This document shows positions 1 to 8,107 of a stretch of 64,000 nucleotides of DNA, one piece after another. Below the pieces are notes generated by a model. The model was not told the DNA's origin and did not search any database. It saw only the letters and a list, made by a program, of their open reading frames with translations. Both the position numbers and the translations under genes were made by a program. Source of the DNA: Pseudomonas lini (GTDB lineage Bacteria > Pseudomonadota > Gammaproteobacteria > Pseudomonadales > Pseudomonadaceae). The stretch is taken from assembly GCF_001042905.1 (NCBI RefSeq), contig NZ_JYLB01000003.1:434001-498000 (forward strand). Reading direction: 5' to 3'. Position 1 is the first letter of the stretch. Each line of letters begins with the position of its first letter.

Positions 1-483
1 CTCCAAGCCCAATGGCAACGCTGCCTGGATAACGGCCTTCTCCCAAGCCACATCGATTCCCATCAGCACGTGCACAACATCTGGCCCATCGGCGAAATCG
101 TCGCGCGTTTCGCCGCCCACCAAGGGGTGCCCGTGCGACTGGCGCGCCATTTGGGAAAGAACCTGAGTGTGCCCAAGCGGGTATTCAAGACGCTGTTCAA
201 TCATCGATTGAACCGCTTGGCCGGCGCGACCGCCCAGTACGTATGCACCCCGGTAGACCTGCGCAACGTGGCGATGCCGATCGACGGCCTGTTGGAAATA
301 GTTGTCCACCCGACCCATATCGGGGCCGATTTTGGCGATATCTATTTAAACCCCGAAGAGTCTCTGGCTCGCATGCTGGAGCTGCGTCTTCCGGGCATTC
401 CGAGAGTGTCCTATGCCGTTGTGCCAAAGGCGTTCAAAGAGGGACCGCAGTACTCGACTGATCTACACACGGTGCAACCTTGA
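1..483 (+). CDS. ChbG/YdjC (HpnK-like) carbohydrate deacetylase, 5' truncated by window edge
   Basis: The open frame enters from the left edge and ends with TGA at 481-483, leaving 160 visible C-terminal residues. Near the left edge is HIDSHQHVH, the His-rich metal-binding motif of the ChbG/YdjC/HpnK family of polysaccharide-deacetylase-like enzymes, which remove N-acetyl groups from amino sugars. The GTG at 70 lies inside this motif, so it is not the start. The gene is followed after 57 bases by a GNAT-type protein on the same strand, suggesting a pair that modifies a cell-surface sugar. The family is clear from the motif. The substrate cannot be read from the sequence. Confidence 0.8.
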   Translation, partial: LQAQWQRCLDNGLLPSHIDSHQHVHNIWPIGEIVARFAAHQGVPVRLARHLGKNLSVPKRVFKTLFNHRLNRLAGATAQYVCTPVDLRNVAMPIDGLLEIVVHPTHIGADFGDIYLNPEESLARMLELRLPGIPRVSYAVVPKAFKEGPQYSTDLHTVQP

Positions 484-540
484 TTTATCGCCATTGAAAA
501 CATTACCCACCCAACCCTGGCTTCAGCCTCGGAGGACTTC

Positions 541-1230
541 ATGAGCGCCATCGACAAGCTTCACGAACGCATCAAACAAAAGGGCCTGCTCCACACGCTC
601 CAGACGCTCTGGAAGCGCTATGTGTTCTTCCACCGAGAGCTGTTGTGGTTGGGGCGCGATCTGGTTACCCCGGTGGCACCGCACAATCTGCGACCCTACA
701 CAGGCTTGCGCCTGGTCATCATCACCCCGGAAAACGCCACGGCTTTCACCAAGTATTACGGTAACCGCGTCAAGGCCATGGCCGAAATCGCCGCCGAGGG
801 TCATACCGGGCACATGTACGTGGACGAGGAAGGTGATGCCATCGGATTTATCTGGGGCAGCGCCAGGGACTACTTTGACCGGCACTATTACGGCTGCTGG
901 TTCCGGGTCAATCCCGGTGAATTTTTCGAGTTCGGCGGTGAAATGATCCCTCAATACTTTGGCACCAGTCTGTCGGTGGACGCCCAGTTCAATCTCTGGA
1001 ATGCGATGCGGGCCAAAGGGTGCAACAAGATCGTGGATGTTTGCGATACCCGCAACATCCAGGCCATGAAAATGCACATCCGCATGGACTACCAGGAACA
1101 GGGGCGCATCACCCACGTCTACGACCTGTTCGGCCGCTTTCGCTTCTTCCGCGAAACCTATTACAGCGGTTCGCGGCTGACTGAGTTGCGCAAACCTGCG
1201 CAGCCGACGACGACTGCGGCGCAGGCGTGA
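541..1230 (+). CDS. GNAT-like N-acyltransferase family protein
   Basis: The 229-residue protein has no signal peptide. An N-terminal amphipathic helical part is followed by a GNAT-like core, with a segment reading GHMYVDEEGDAIGFIWG that resembles a core strand pair of the fold, and later DTRNIQAMKMHIRMDY, which resembles the 'N..a...y.k.GF' end of acetyltransferases. It starts with ATG preceded by GGAGG. It probably forms an operon with the upstream deacetylase, so a role in modifying a surface glycan is possible but inferred. Family assignment is by motif resemblance only. Confidence 0.6.
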   Translation: MSAIDKLHERIKQKGLLHTLQTLWKRYVFFHRELLWLGRDLVTPVAPHNLRPYTGLRLVIITPENATAFTKYYGNRVKAMAEIAAEGHTGHMYVDEEGDAIGFIWGSARDYFDRHYYGCWFRVNPGEFFEFGGEMIPQYFGTSLSVDAQFNLWNAMRAKGCNKIVDVCDTRNIQAMKMHIRMDYQEQGRITHVYDLFGRFRFFRETYYSGSRLTELRKPAQPTTTAAQA

Positions 1231-1282
1231 TTTTGGCTGGTGGGAGCGATGGTTGTTGCTTGACTGCGGACCGTGTCGCCGC

Positions 1283-1375
1283 CATCGCGGGCAAGCCCGC
1301 TCCCACAGGTATCTGCTTTGACCAAAGGATTTGTGAACGACAGCGATCACTGTGGGAGCGGGCTTGCCCGCGATA
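1283..1375. repeat. REP pair (REPIN), GTGGGAGCGGGCTTG family
   Basis: Two inverted copies of a GC-rich palindrome (1283-1308 and 1350-1375) flank a short unique centre between two convergent genes. The same unit recurs at 7081, 7981, 18963 and 56757. It is typical of fluorescent Pseudomonas and probably also acts as a bidirectional transcript end. Confidence 0.9.
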
Positions 1376-1412
1376 GCGTCAGTCAGTGCAACTCATTTTT
1401 CAGATCCGAAAC

Positions 1413-2219
1413 TCAGCGCTTCACCGCCACCAACGTGTAACACAACGGCAACTGCGCCTTTTGCTGCTGATACCGATCGTAGAGTTCTTCGCGGTTGGAA
1501 TGCGGGTATTCCTTGAAGTGGCTGATCTGCAACCCCGCCTCAACGGCACCGGTGAAGATGGCGCCCAGGGTGTGGACGAACCAGTAAGACGCTGAGGCCG
1601 GCTGTTCGACTTTGCCTTCGTAGACGATCGGCTGGCTCTGGACGAAAGGTTCGCTGCGAAAATACGAGCTGTCCGGGCGATAGGGATCCGCTGATTCGGG
1701 GTCGAACATTTCCAGGAACGGGTGGGTTTCGTACACCACAAGCGCACCGCCGGGCTTGAGGGTTTGCGCGGCATGGCGCAAGAATTCGGAGATGTCCGGC
1801 ATCCAGTTCAATACACCGATGGTGATCAGTGCCACGTCGAAGCGCTGGTGCAGTTCAGTCGGCAGGTGATGGATGTCAGCCTCGATGAATTCGGGCTCAT
1901 GGGGCGAACGAGATGCCAGTTCCCGGGCCTGATCGAGAAAGGCCTGCGACTGGTCGACGCCCACGACACGACGGGCACCCAGCGCAAACAGCGAAAGACT
2001 TTCGCGTCCATTGTTGCAGCCCAGTTGCACCACATCCTTGCCATCGACGCCGACCTGTTGAAGCAACCCGCTGAGGGTGTCATCCAGGCAGGAAAAATCG
2101 CCTTGGCTCACAGCACTCAAACAGGCCTGCCACTCAGGGGTGTCTTTGTGGTGTGGGGCGGAGTCATTCCACGCATCGCGATTGCTGGCGATGGCTTTTT
2201 CTTTTGTCGGCATTTCCAT
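1413..2219 (-). CDS. Class I SAM-dependent methyltransferase
   Basis: The 268-residue cytosolic protein carries the SAM-binding motif I (VVQLGCNNG, residues 63-71), an acidic residue ending strand 2 (VGVDQS) and a motif-II/III region (GVLNWMPDISEFLRHAAQTLKPGG) typical of Methyltransf_11/25 enzymes. The ATG is preceded by GGAGCG. It stands alone between a REP pair and a LysR gene. The substrate is not evident. No fusion or truncation is seen. Confidence 0.85.
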   Translation of the reverse strand: MEMPTKEKAIASNRDAWNDSAPHHKDTPEWQACLSAVSQGDFSCLDDTLSGLLQQVGVDGKDVVQLGCNNGRESLSLFALGARRVVGVDQSQAFLDQARELASRSPHEPEFIEADIHHLPTELHQRFDVALITIGVLNWMPDISEFLRHAAQTLKPGGALVVYETHPFLEMFDPESADPYRPDSSYFRSEPFVQSQPIVYEGKVEQPASASYWFVHTLGAIFTGAVEAGLQISHFKEYPHSNREELYDRYQQQKAQLPLCYTLVAVKR

Positions 2220-2312
2220 TGCACGCTCCAGAATTCGGGCCTTTGATTAGCCGGCACGAGTCTAGATCAGCATCAGGAAAAACCACATCAGGGGTTTGTT
2301 GTGATCTTGTAA

Positions 2313-3218
2313 TCACCGGTGGTGCGAACCCTCTTCGCGTTGATTCAACCGCTCACGCAAGAACTCGATCAACGCCTGCACCGGTCGCGAACTCTGGCGA
2401 TGTTGCGGGTAGACGGCCGACAAGGTCAGCGGCCCGGGGCGCCAATCATCCAGCACCGGCACGAGTCGGCCGTCCTCCAGGGCCGAACCGACGATGAAGG
2501 TCGGCAGGTACGTGATTCCCATGCCGGCGATGGCCGCATCCTTGAGCAACTCACCATTGTTGACCCGCATCCGCCCAGTGACGTTAACGCTCAGCGGCTT
2601 GCCCCGTCCCTCGAAACGCCATTGCACCTGACGACCGTGGCCGTAAGGAAGGCAATCGTGGGTATGCACATCCTCGGGTTTAAGGGGCATGCCGCGCTCG
2701 GCCAGATACGCCGGACTGGCGCAGTACACCCGCTCGATGGAGGCGAGGCGTCGGGCGATCAGTGTCGAGTCTTCCAGCACGCCGATGCGCAATGCCAGAT
2801 CGTAGCTCTCGCCGAGCAAGTCCACTGGCCGATCGCTCAGGTCGACTTCCACGGTGACCTCGCGATAACGCTGCAAAAATACCGGCAGCAGACTGCCCAG
2901 ATGTGCGACCGCAAATGACAGCGGCGCGCTCAAGCGAATGGTGCCACGAGGCTCGGTGGTCTGGCCGGCGATGCCCTGCTCCACTTGCTCGACTTCGCTG
3001 AGCAGGCGCAGGGCCGATTCGTAATAACTCTGCCCCAGTGGCGTGACGTCCAACCGCCGGGTCGAACGGTTGAGCAGGCGCACGCCGAGGCGCTCTTCCA
3101 GTTGCATCAGGCGGCGGCTGACGAACTGCTTGGACAACCCTAATTGATCGGCCGCCGCAGTGAAGCTGCCAGAGTCCATGACCTGGCAAAAAATACGCAT
3201 ATCCTCGAACGGGTTCAT
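2313..3218 (-). CDS. LysR family transcriptional regulator
   Basis: At 301 residues it has the usual LysR length. The N-terminal winged helix (residues 1-60, with AAADQLGLSKQFVSRRLMQLEERLG) is followed by a periplasmic-binding-like effector domain (DLALRIG segment). It belongs to the subgroup often paired with small hydrolases or oxidoreductases. It lies downstream of, and on the same strand as, the ycaC operon, separated by a REP-like hairpin, so it may control that operon. This link is inferred from position only. Confidence 0.9.
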   Translation of the reverse strand: MNPFEDMRIFCQVMDSGSFTAAADQLGLSKQFVSRRLMQLEERLGVRLLNRSTRRLDVTPLGQSYYESALRLLSEVEQVEQGIAGQTTEPRGTIRLSAPLSFAVAHLGSLLPVFLQRYREVTVEVDLSDRPVDLLGESYDLALRIGVLEDSTLIARRLASIERVYCASPAYLAERGMPLKPEDVHTHDCLPYGHGRQVQWRFEGRGKPLSVNVTGRMRVNNGELLKDAAIAGMGITYLPTFIVGSALEDGRLVPVLDDWRPGPLTLSAVYPQHRQSSRPVQALIEFLRERLNQREEGSHHR

Positions 3219-3292
3219 TGTCGCGCTCTGGTGGACAGTAAAACGCTTTATAACTGCTTTTTGCGTTTCCGGCGCCCCAAATTCTAAAGATC

Positions 3293-3396
3293 AAAAGATC
3301 GCAGGCTTCGCCAGCTCCTACGGGGGAATTGTGTACCGCCCGGTCGATGGCGGTGCATACCATCATGTAGGAGCTGGCGAAGCCTGCGATCTTTTA
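3293..3396. repeat. Inverted repeat, second REP-like family (GATCGCAGGCTTCGCCAGC)
   Basis: Arms at about 3293-3325 and 3367-3396 are inverted copies of a unit different from the GTGGGAGCGGGC REP. A close relative occurs at 10761-10838. It sits between ycaC and the LysR gene. Confidence 0.85.
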
Positions 3397-3428
3397 AAGC
3401 TGCCGACCGAAACCGGCAGCCGTACCCC

Positions 3429-4055
3429 TTACTTCGCTGTGAACGTCGTGTAGCTGTTGATCAGGTTGCGGTAGTTCGGAATGCGCTGCGATAGCAGGTT
3501 GGCCAGGCCTTCCATGTCGTTGCGCCAGTCGCCCTGCAACTCGCACGCCACCGAGAACCAGTTCATCAGTTGTGCACCGGCCGCCGCCATGCGCGCCCAG
3601 GAAGCTTGTTGCACGGTGGTGTTGAAGGTGCCGGAAGCGTCGGTCACCACGAACACCTCAAAACCTTCAGCCAGCGCCGACAGGGTCGGGAATGCCACAC
3701 ACACGTCAGTCACTACACCGGCAATGATCAGTTGCTTGCGGCCAGTGGCCTTCACGGCTTTGACGAAGTCTTCATTGTCCCAGGCGTTGATCTGGCCCGG
3801 GCGCGCAATAAACGGAGCGTGCGGGAACTGCTCCTTGAGTTCCGGCACGATCGGGCCGTTCGGACCGCTGTCGAAACTGGTGGTGAGGATGGTTGGCAGG
3901 TCGAAGAACTTGGCGATGTCGCCCAAGGCCAACACGTTGTTCTTGAATTCGTTGGGCGAGAAATCCTGCACCAACGAGATCAGGCCGGTCTGGTGATCGA
4001 CCAGCAGCACAACGGCGTCGTCTTTGTTCAGTCGTTTGTAAGGAACGTTGCTCAT
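3429..4055 (-). CDS. ycaC: Isochorismatase-family cysteine hydrolase, YcaC type
   Basis: The 208-residue protein closely matches E. coli YcaC in remembered motifs: LLVDHQTGL near the N terminus (catalytic-type Asp20), INAWDNEDFVKAVKATG in the middle, and IAGVVTDVCVAFP with the nucleophile Cys119. The family includes hydrolases of unknown physiological substrate. The start at 4055 is chosen because GAGGAG lies 7 bases upstream; an in-frame extension to 4118 has no such site. It is the last gene of a four-gene minus-strand operon after the amidohydrolase. Confidence 0.88.
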   Translation of the reverse strand: MSNVPYKRLNKDDAVVLLVDHQTGLISLVQDFSPNEFKNNVLALGDIAKFFDLPTILTTSFDSGPNGPIVPELKEQFPHAPFIARPGQINAWDNEDFVKAVKATGRKQLIIAGVVTDVCVAFPTLSALAEGFEVFVVTDASGTFNTTVQQASWARMAAAGAQLMNWFSVACELQGDWRNDMEGLANLLSQRIPNYRNLINSYTTFTAK

Positions 4056-4121
4056 GTGAAACTCCTCGGATGGTGATGAGGTGAAGCGTCGACCACGATG
4101 GCCGACGTCTTGTTGCAAAAC

Positions 4122-5960
4122 TCAGAACGCGAAGCAGGAACAGCCGAAGGCGCCCCAGAAACCGGCGAAGTCACTCACCGGCACGTTCGACATACGGGCC
4201 TTCTCATGGCTGTGGGTATGCACGGCGCACGGGCCGCTGCACTGGTGAACTTGCGCCTGCATCGGCGCGTTCGGCCGCCAGTGCCCCGGAACCTTCGCCA
4301 CCGGTGACCAGTCCGGCAGCACCGGCACGCTGGGAGGCCCCAGTTTTTCGAAGTCGCCGGCGGCGTACACCACCTTGCCGCCGACTACGGTCAACACCGA
4401 CTCGATCCACTTGATGGCCTCTTCCTCGACACTGAAAAAGTCCGCGCTCAATGCCGCCACGTCAGCCAGTTGACCGACCTTGATCTGGCCTTTCTTGCCC
4501 TGTTCGGACGAAAACCAGGCACTGCCATGGGTGAACAGTTCCAGCGCGGTCTGGCGCGTCAAGCCTTCCTCGTATAGCGCCAGGCCACCCACCGTGCGCC
4601 CGCTGACCATCCAGTACAGCGAGGTCCACGGGTTATAGCTGGACACCCGCGTGGCGTCAGTGCCGGCGCCAACCGGTACACCTTCTGCCAACATGCGCTT
4701 AATCGGCGGCGTGGCTTCGGCGGCCTTGGCGCCGTAACGCTCGACGAAGTACTCGCCCTGGAACGCCATGCGATCCTGAATCGCGATACCACCGCCCAGC
4801 GCCCTCACCCGCTCGATGTTCTGCGGGGTGATGGTTTCGGCGTGGTCGAAGAACCATGGCAAACCATTGAAGGGAATGTCGCGGTTGACCTTCTCGAATA
4901 CGTCGAGCATGCGGCTGATGGATTCGTTGTAGGTCGCATGCAAACGGAATGGCCAGCGCTGCTCGACGAGGTGGCGGACTACCGGTTCCAGTTCGTCTTC
5001 CATGGTTTGCGGCAAGTCCGGACGCGGTTCGAGGAAGTCTTCGAAATCCGCCGCCGAGAACACCAGCATTTCCCCGGCGCCGTTGTGCCGCAGGAAGTCG
5101 TCGCCCTGATGCAGCTTGACGCTGCCGGTCCAGTTCTTGAAATCGGTGAGTTCTTCCTTGGGCTTCTGGGTGAACAGGTTGTAGGCGATGCGGATGGTCA
5201 GTTGCTGGTCCTTGGCCAACTGCTCGATCACCGCGTAGTCGTCCGGGTAATTCTGGAAACCACCGCCGGCATCGATGGCACTGGTCAGGCCGAGGCGGTT
5301 GAGTTCGCGCATGAACTGGCGGGTCGAGTTGACTTGATATTCCAGCGGCAACTTCGGCCCTTTGGCCAGGGTCGAGTACAGAATCATCGCGTTCGGCCGC
5401 GCCACCAGCATGCCGGTCGGCTCACCGTTGGCATCGCGCACAATCTCACCGCCCGGCGGGTTCGGTGTGTTGCGGGTGTAACCGGCGACGCGCAATGCGG
5501 CGCGGTTGAGCAAGGCGCGGTCGTACAAATGCAGCACGAACACCGGCGTATCGGGGGCGGCCTGGTTGAGTTCTTCCAGGGTCGGCATGCGTTTTTCGGC
5601 AAACTGAAATTCGTTCCAGCCACCTACCACCCGAACCCACTGCGGCGTCGGCGTGCGGTCGGCCTGATCCTTGAGCATGCGCAAGGCATCAGCCAGGGAC
5701 GGCACACCTTCCCAGCGCAATTCGAGGTTGTAGTTCAAACCACCGCGGATCAGGTGCAGGTGCGAGTCGTTGAGGCCGGGGATGACGCAACGGCCCTTGA
5801 GGTCGATGACTTGGGTGCCCGAACCGCGCAGGGCCATGGCTTCGGCATCGGTGCCGACCGCGACGAAACGGCCGTCGCTGATCGCCACGGCACTGGCGAG
5901 GGGTTTTTCCCGGTCAACGGTATGAAACTGGCCATTGAACAGAATCAGATCGGCGTTCAT
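4122..5960 (-). CDS. YtcJ-like metal-dependent amidohydrolase with Cys/His-rich tail
   Basis: The 612-residue protein has the amidohydrolase signature VIPGLNDSHLHL (metal-binding His67 and His69), a central HAT segment and a late GAGTDATR that supplies the catalytic Asp. This is the Amidohydro_3/YtcJ group, which hydrolyses amide or ester bonds in small molecules. After the barrel and the closing beta-sandwich there is an extra C-terminal tail with HQCSGPCAVHTHSH and a final GCSCFAF, which looks able to bind metal. AAGGAAA precedes the ATG. It is third in an operon after DoxX and a monooxygenase-like protein. Confidence 0.85.
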   Translation of the reverse strand: MNADLILFNGQFHTVDREKPLASAVAISDGRFVAVGTDAEAMALRGSGTQVIDLKGRCVIPGLNDSHLHLIRGGLNYNLELRWEGVPSLADALRMLKDQADRTPTPQWVRVVGGWNEFQFAEKRMPTLEELNQAAPDTPVFVLHLYDRALLNRAALRVAGYTRNTPNPPGGEIVRDANGEPTGMLVARPNAMILYSTLAKGPKLPLEYQVNSTRQFMRELNRLGLTSAIDAGGGFQNYPDDYAVIEQLAKDQQLTIRIAYNLFTQKPKEELTDFKNWTGSVKLHQGDDFLRHNGAGEMLVFSAADFEDFLEPRPDLPQTMEDELEPVVRHLVEQRWPFRLHATYNESISRMLDVFEKVNRDIPFNGLPWFFDHAETITPQNIERVRALGGGIAIQDRMAFQGEYFVERYGAKAAEATPPIKRMLAEGVPVGAGTDATRVSSYNPWTSLYWMVSGRTVGGLALYEEGLTRQTALELFTHGSAWFSSEQGKKGQIKVGQLADVAALSADFFSVEEEAIKWIESVLTVVGGKVVYAAGDFEKLGPPSVPVLPDWSPVAKVPGHWRPNAPMQAQVHQCSGPCAVHTHSHEKARMSNVPVSDFAGFWGAFGCSCFAF

Positions 5961-5969
5961 CGCGTTTCC

Positions 5970-6560
5970 TTAAGGCTGTGTGGAATGGGACCGGCCGGCT
6001 TCCAGCCACGGCGCGAACAGGCGCGTGGCCAGCGGCATAAAGACGTACACCACCGACAGCACAATGGTCAGGGTGATCAGGAAAGTGGCGACCACGTAGT
6101 TGGACAGGAAGGCATTGAGCTGCAACAGCGGCCCCCAGAGCAGCGGCACCAGCAAGGTGTGCGGCAGGATCACCAACAACGTCACCACGGCCTGCTTCCA
6201 GCGCGGCGGTGGCAAACCAGCCTCAGCCAGCGGTGAGAACCAGAATTCATTGACCGGGTTGACCTCGGTCTGGTCGCCGTCGGCCAGCATCGGCGCGGCT
6301 TCGTCGACCAGTGCCTGGCGTTGCGGCGAGTCGAGCCAGCGCTGCATTGCCTCGGTCGAGCAAAAACGCAGCACGCAGGTGAACATGTGAAGGCCACCGT
6401 TCTTGCCGCGAATCACATCCACGCCCAAATGCCCGTCGCTCTGCCCCGCGACACTGACGATGTTGCGCAGCCAGGCCTCATAAGGGACTTCAAAACCGGC
6501 CTTGATCCGGTGCTTGACGATCAGGGTCACGACTTCTTCGAATCGATTGGAATCAGGCAT
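5970..6560 (-). CDS. Antibiotic biosynthesis monooxygenase (ABM) domain protein with membrane tail
   Basis: Residues 1 to about 100 form an ABM-like ferredoxin-fold domain (VVTLIVKHRIKAGFE, then a GHLGVDVIRG segment). A Pro-rich linker follows, then two hydrophobic helices (about residues 122-145 and 153-175), so the domain is anchored to the inner membrane. ABM proteins act as cofactor-free oxygenases or as structural/stress proteins. The ATG overlaps the end of the DoxX gene by 8 bases, showing translational coupling. The reaction is unknown. Confidence 0.78.
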   Translation of the reverse strand: MPDSNRFEEVVTLIVKHRIKAGFEVPYEAWLRNIVSVAGQSDGHLGVDVIRGKNGGLHMFTCVLRFCSTEAMQRWLDSPQRQALVDEAAPMLADGDQTEVNPVNEFWFSPLAEAGLPPPRWKQAVVTLLVILPHTLLVPLLWGPLLQLNAFLSNYVVATFLITLTIVLSVVYVFMPLATRLFAPWLEAGRSHSTQP

Positions 6561-6969
6561 AACGGAAGGCTCCGGCGAAACGGATATTGAGCGCCAGCCG
6601 ACCGGGCCCGGCGATGAAGATGCTGGTGAAAAGGATCAACAGCAGCCAGCCAAACTGCCCTTCGGCCACACTCCATTGCGGATGCACAATCAACAGCGCC
6701 ACCAGCAGCACAAACAGAATAGGCAAGCACGCCAGCCGCGCCAGCACACCGGCGACAATCAGCAACGGGCACAGTACTTCGGCGAAAATCGCCAAGCTCA
6801 GGGTGAGGTGGGCACCAAGGTGGAAAGGATCTTCGATCAGTTGCAGCTGCGCACTGAAGTCCAGCAGCTTGGGCAAGCCGTGAACCCACAGCAGAAACAG
6901 ACCGCCACTGACCCGCAAAAACAGCAGCCCGACATCCCGCGCCTGTTCATCCCGTTGCGAAGCGTTCAT
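6553..6969 (-). CDS. DoxX family inner-membrane protein
   Basis: The 138-residue protein has four hydrophobic segments and the DoxX/DoxD-like pattern near the N terminus (LLFLRVSGGLFLLWVHGLPK). GGGTGAG precedes the ATG. It is the first gene of the operon doxX / ABM protein / amidohydrolase / ycaC. DoxX proteins are linked to redox and thiol stress. In this operon it could act with the membrane-bound ABM protein, which is an inference from coupling alone. Confidence 0.85.
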   Translation of the reverse strand: MNASQRDEQARDVGLLFLRVSGGLFLLWVHGLPKLLDFSAQLQLIEDPFHLGAHLTLSLAIFAEVLCPLLIVAGVLARLACLPILFVLLVALLIVHPQWSVAEGQFGWLLLILFTSIFIAGPGRLALNIRFAGAFRYA

Positions 6970-7080
6970 GGCTCACCCTTGTTCAATCACTGGCCTGAAT
7001 AGTGCCGCCAAGGGGTGGGGAAAAATTGAATGTACGTGCTCTCTTTGCGAGTGCATTGAACGCCCAAACGACACAAAACC

Positions 7081-7173
7081 CTGTGGGAGCGGGCTTGCTC
7101 GCGAAAGCGGTGGGTCAGGCAACATCAATGTTTACTGTGCCGCCGTCTTCGCGAGCAAGCCCGCTCCCACAGG
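7081..7173. repeat. REP pair (REPIN)
   Basis: Inverted copies at 7081-7107 and 7148-7173 of the GTGGGAGCGGGCTTGCTCGCGA unit. They lie between the DoxX promoter region and the terminator of the DUF6124 gene. Confidence 0.9.
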
Positions 7174-7204
7174 GTTTTGTGCGTGTTCACTACTGCTCAG
7201 GCAC

Positions 7205-7227
7205 AAAAAACGGCCCGAAGGCCGTTT
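7205..7227 (-). terminator. Intrinsic terminator of the DUF6124 gene
   Basis: Read on the minus strand, an 8-bp stem (AAACGGCC / GGCCGTTT) closes a TTCG tetraloop and runs into six T residues, 15 bases after the stop codon at 7242. This is a textbook rho-independent terminator. Confidence 0.9.
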
Positions 7228-7241
7228 CGTATTGAATCCGG

Positions 7242-7610
7242 TCAGACGGCCGGGGCTGCCTTCAATTCCAGACTATCCAGCGCCCGACTCACAGCCAGTT
7301 CACCCAGCATGATGAGCTGCGCGACGCCCAGTATCGTATTGCGCTGCGGCCCCTCCAGAAACCCGGCACAGTCACTGGCGATCACCTTGGCCGAGGCAAA
7401 GGATTCGCTGGCATTGGCCAGTAGCTCTTCGATGTCGATGCCTGGGGCAACGGTATAAATCGTGCTCGGTTTGCGCGCAGTCTTGGAGGCGGACGGTTTG
7501 AGGTAGTGATCGAGAGCACGCTCGGCGGCTTCGTTGAGTTTTTTGGGATCGAGGGGATCGTAGGGGGATGTTGGATCGGTTTGCGGCGGGTTCGGTGTTG
7601 GTTTGAACAT
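7242..7610 (-). CDS. DUF6124 family protein (Pseudomonas-specific small protein)
   Basis: The 122-residue protein begins MFKPTPNPPQTDPTSPYD and contains a conserved helical half (IDIEELLANASESFASAKV, then LEGPQRNTILGVAQLIMLGELAV). I recognise this as the family annotated DUF6124/DUF3077 in Pseudomonas, whose function is unknown. The start at 7610 is supported by AAGGAG; the longer in-frame extension to 7793 has no supporting signal. It is monocistronic with its own terminator. Confidence 0.8.
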   Translation of the reverse strand: MFKPTPNPPQTDPTSPYDPLDPKKLNEAAERALDHYLKPSASKTARKPSTIYTVAPGIDIEELLANASESFASAKVIASDCAGFLEGPQRNTILGVAQLIMLGELAVSRALDSLELKAAPAV

Positions 7611-8107
7611 AGTGAATCTCCTTTGGACAATAGCACCACCAGAACCTGTCGCTAAACAAATGAGGGTGGCGACTGTATGCAGGTTAGCGAACCGGTCAAA
7701 GGCACCCGGTAGACCCGAGGGTCTCCCGCATACAGCCACCATAACGCAATTGCAGACGTCAAAAGTCGGCAATAAAGTCTGGCACTGATGCACTTTGATT
7801 AGTCCGAGTCGCTAAACCCGATCGCTGATTGGCAGCGATGCGGAAACGATAAAGACCAAACCCAAAGCGCACAAGCCGGCGGATTCTGGCGTAGTCGTAG
7901 GCAACGGCGCAAGGATCTGTAGCTTTCAGGAAGTAACGCTAAACACTATTAAACACAGCCGTCGAATCAACACACATTCCCCTGTGGGAGCGGGCTTGCT
8001 CGCGAATAGGGTGTGTCATTCAACAGTGATGTCGACTGACCCGACGCCATCGCGGGCAAGCCCGCTCCCACAGGGCCTGCGGCGTTTTGAGACCTGTATT
8101 TGCAGCC
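7611..8107. other. Intergenic region without a gene, contains a REP pair
   Basis: This stretch separates the DUF6124 gene from the LysR gene. It holds the DUF6124 promoter region and, at its far end, the REP pair at 7981-8074. No convincing coding frame was found. Confidence 0.7.
7981..8074. repeat. REP pair (REPIN)
   Basis: Inverted copies at 7981-8007 and 8048-8074, one with the TTGCTCGCGA variant and one with the CGCGGGCAAG variant. It sits downstream of the LysR gene ending at 8108. Confidence 0.9.

Noticed and set aside
4842..6236. Plus-strand open frame of 464 codons
   Set aside because: Antisense shadow of the amidohydrolase and ABM genes, which have clear motifs and ribosome sites on the other strand.
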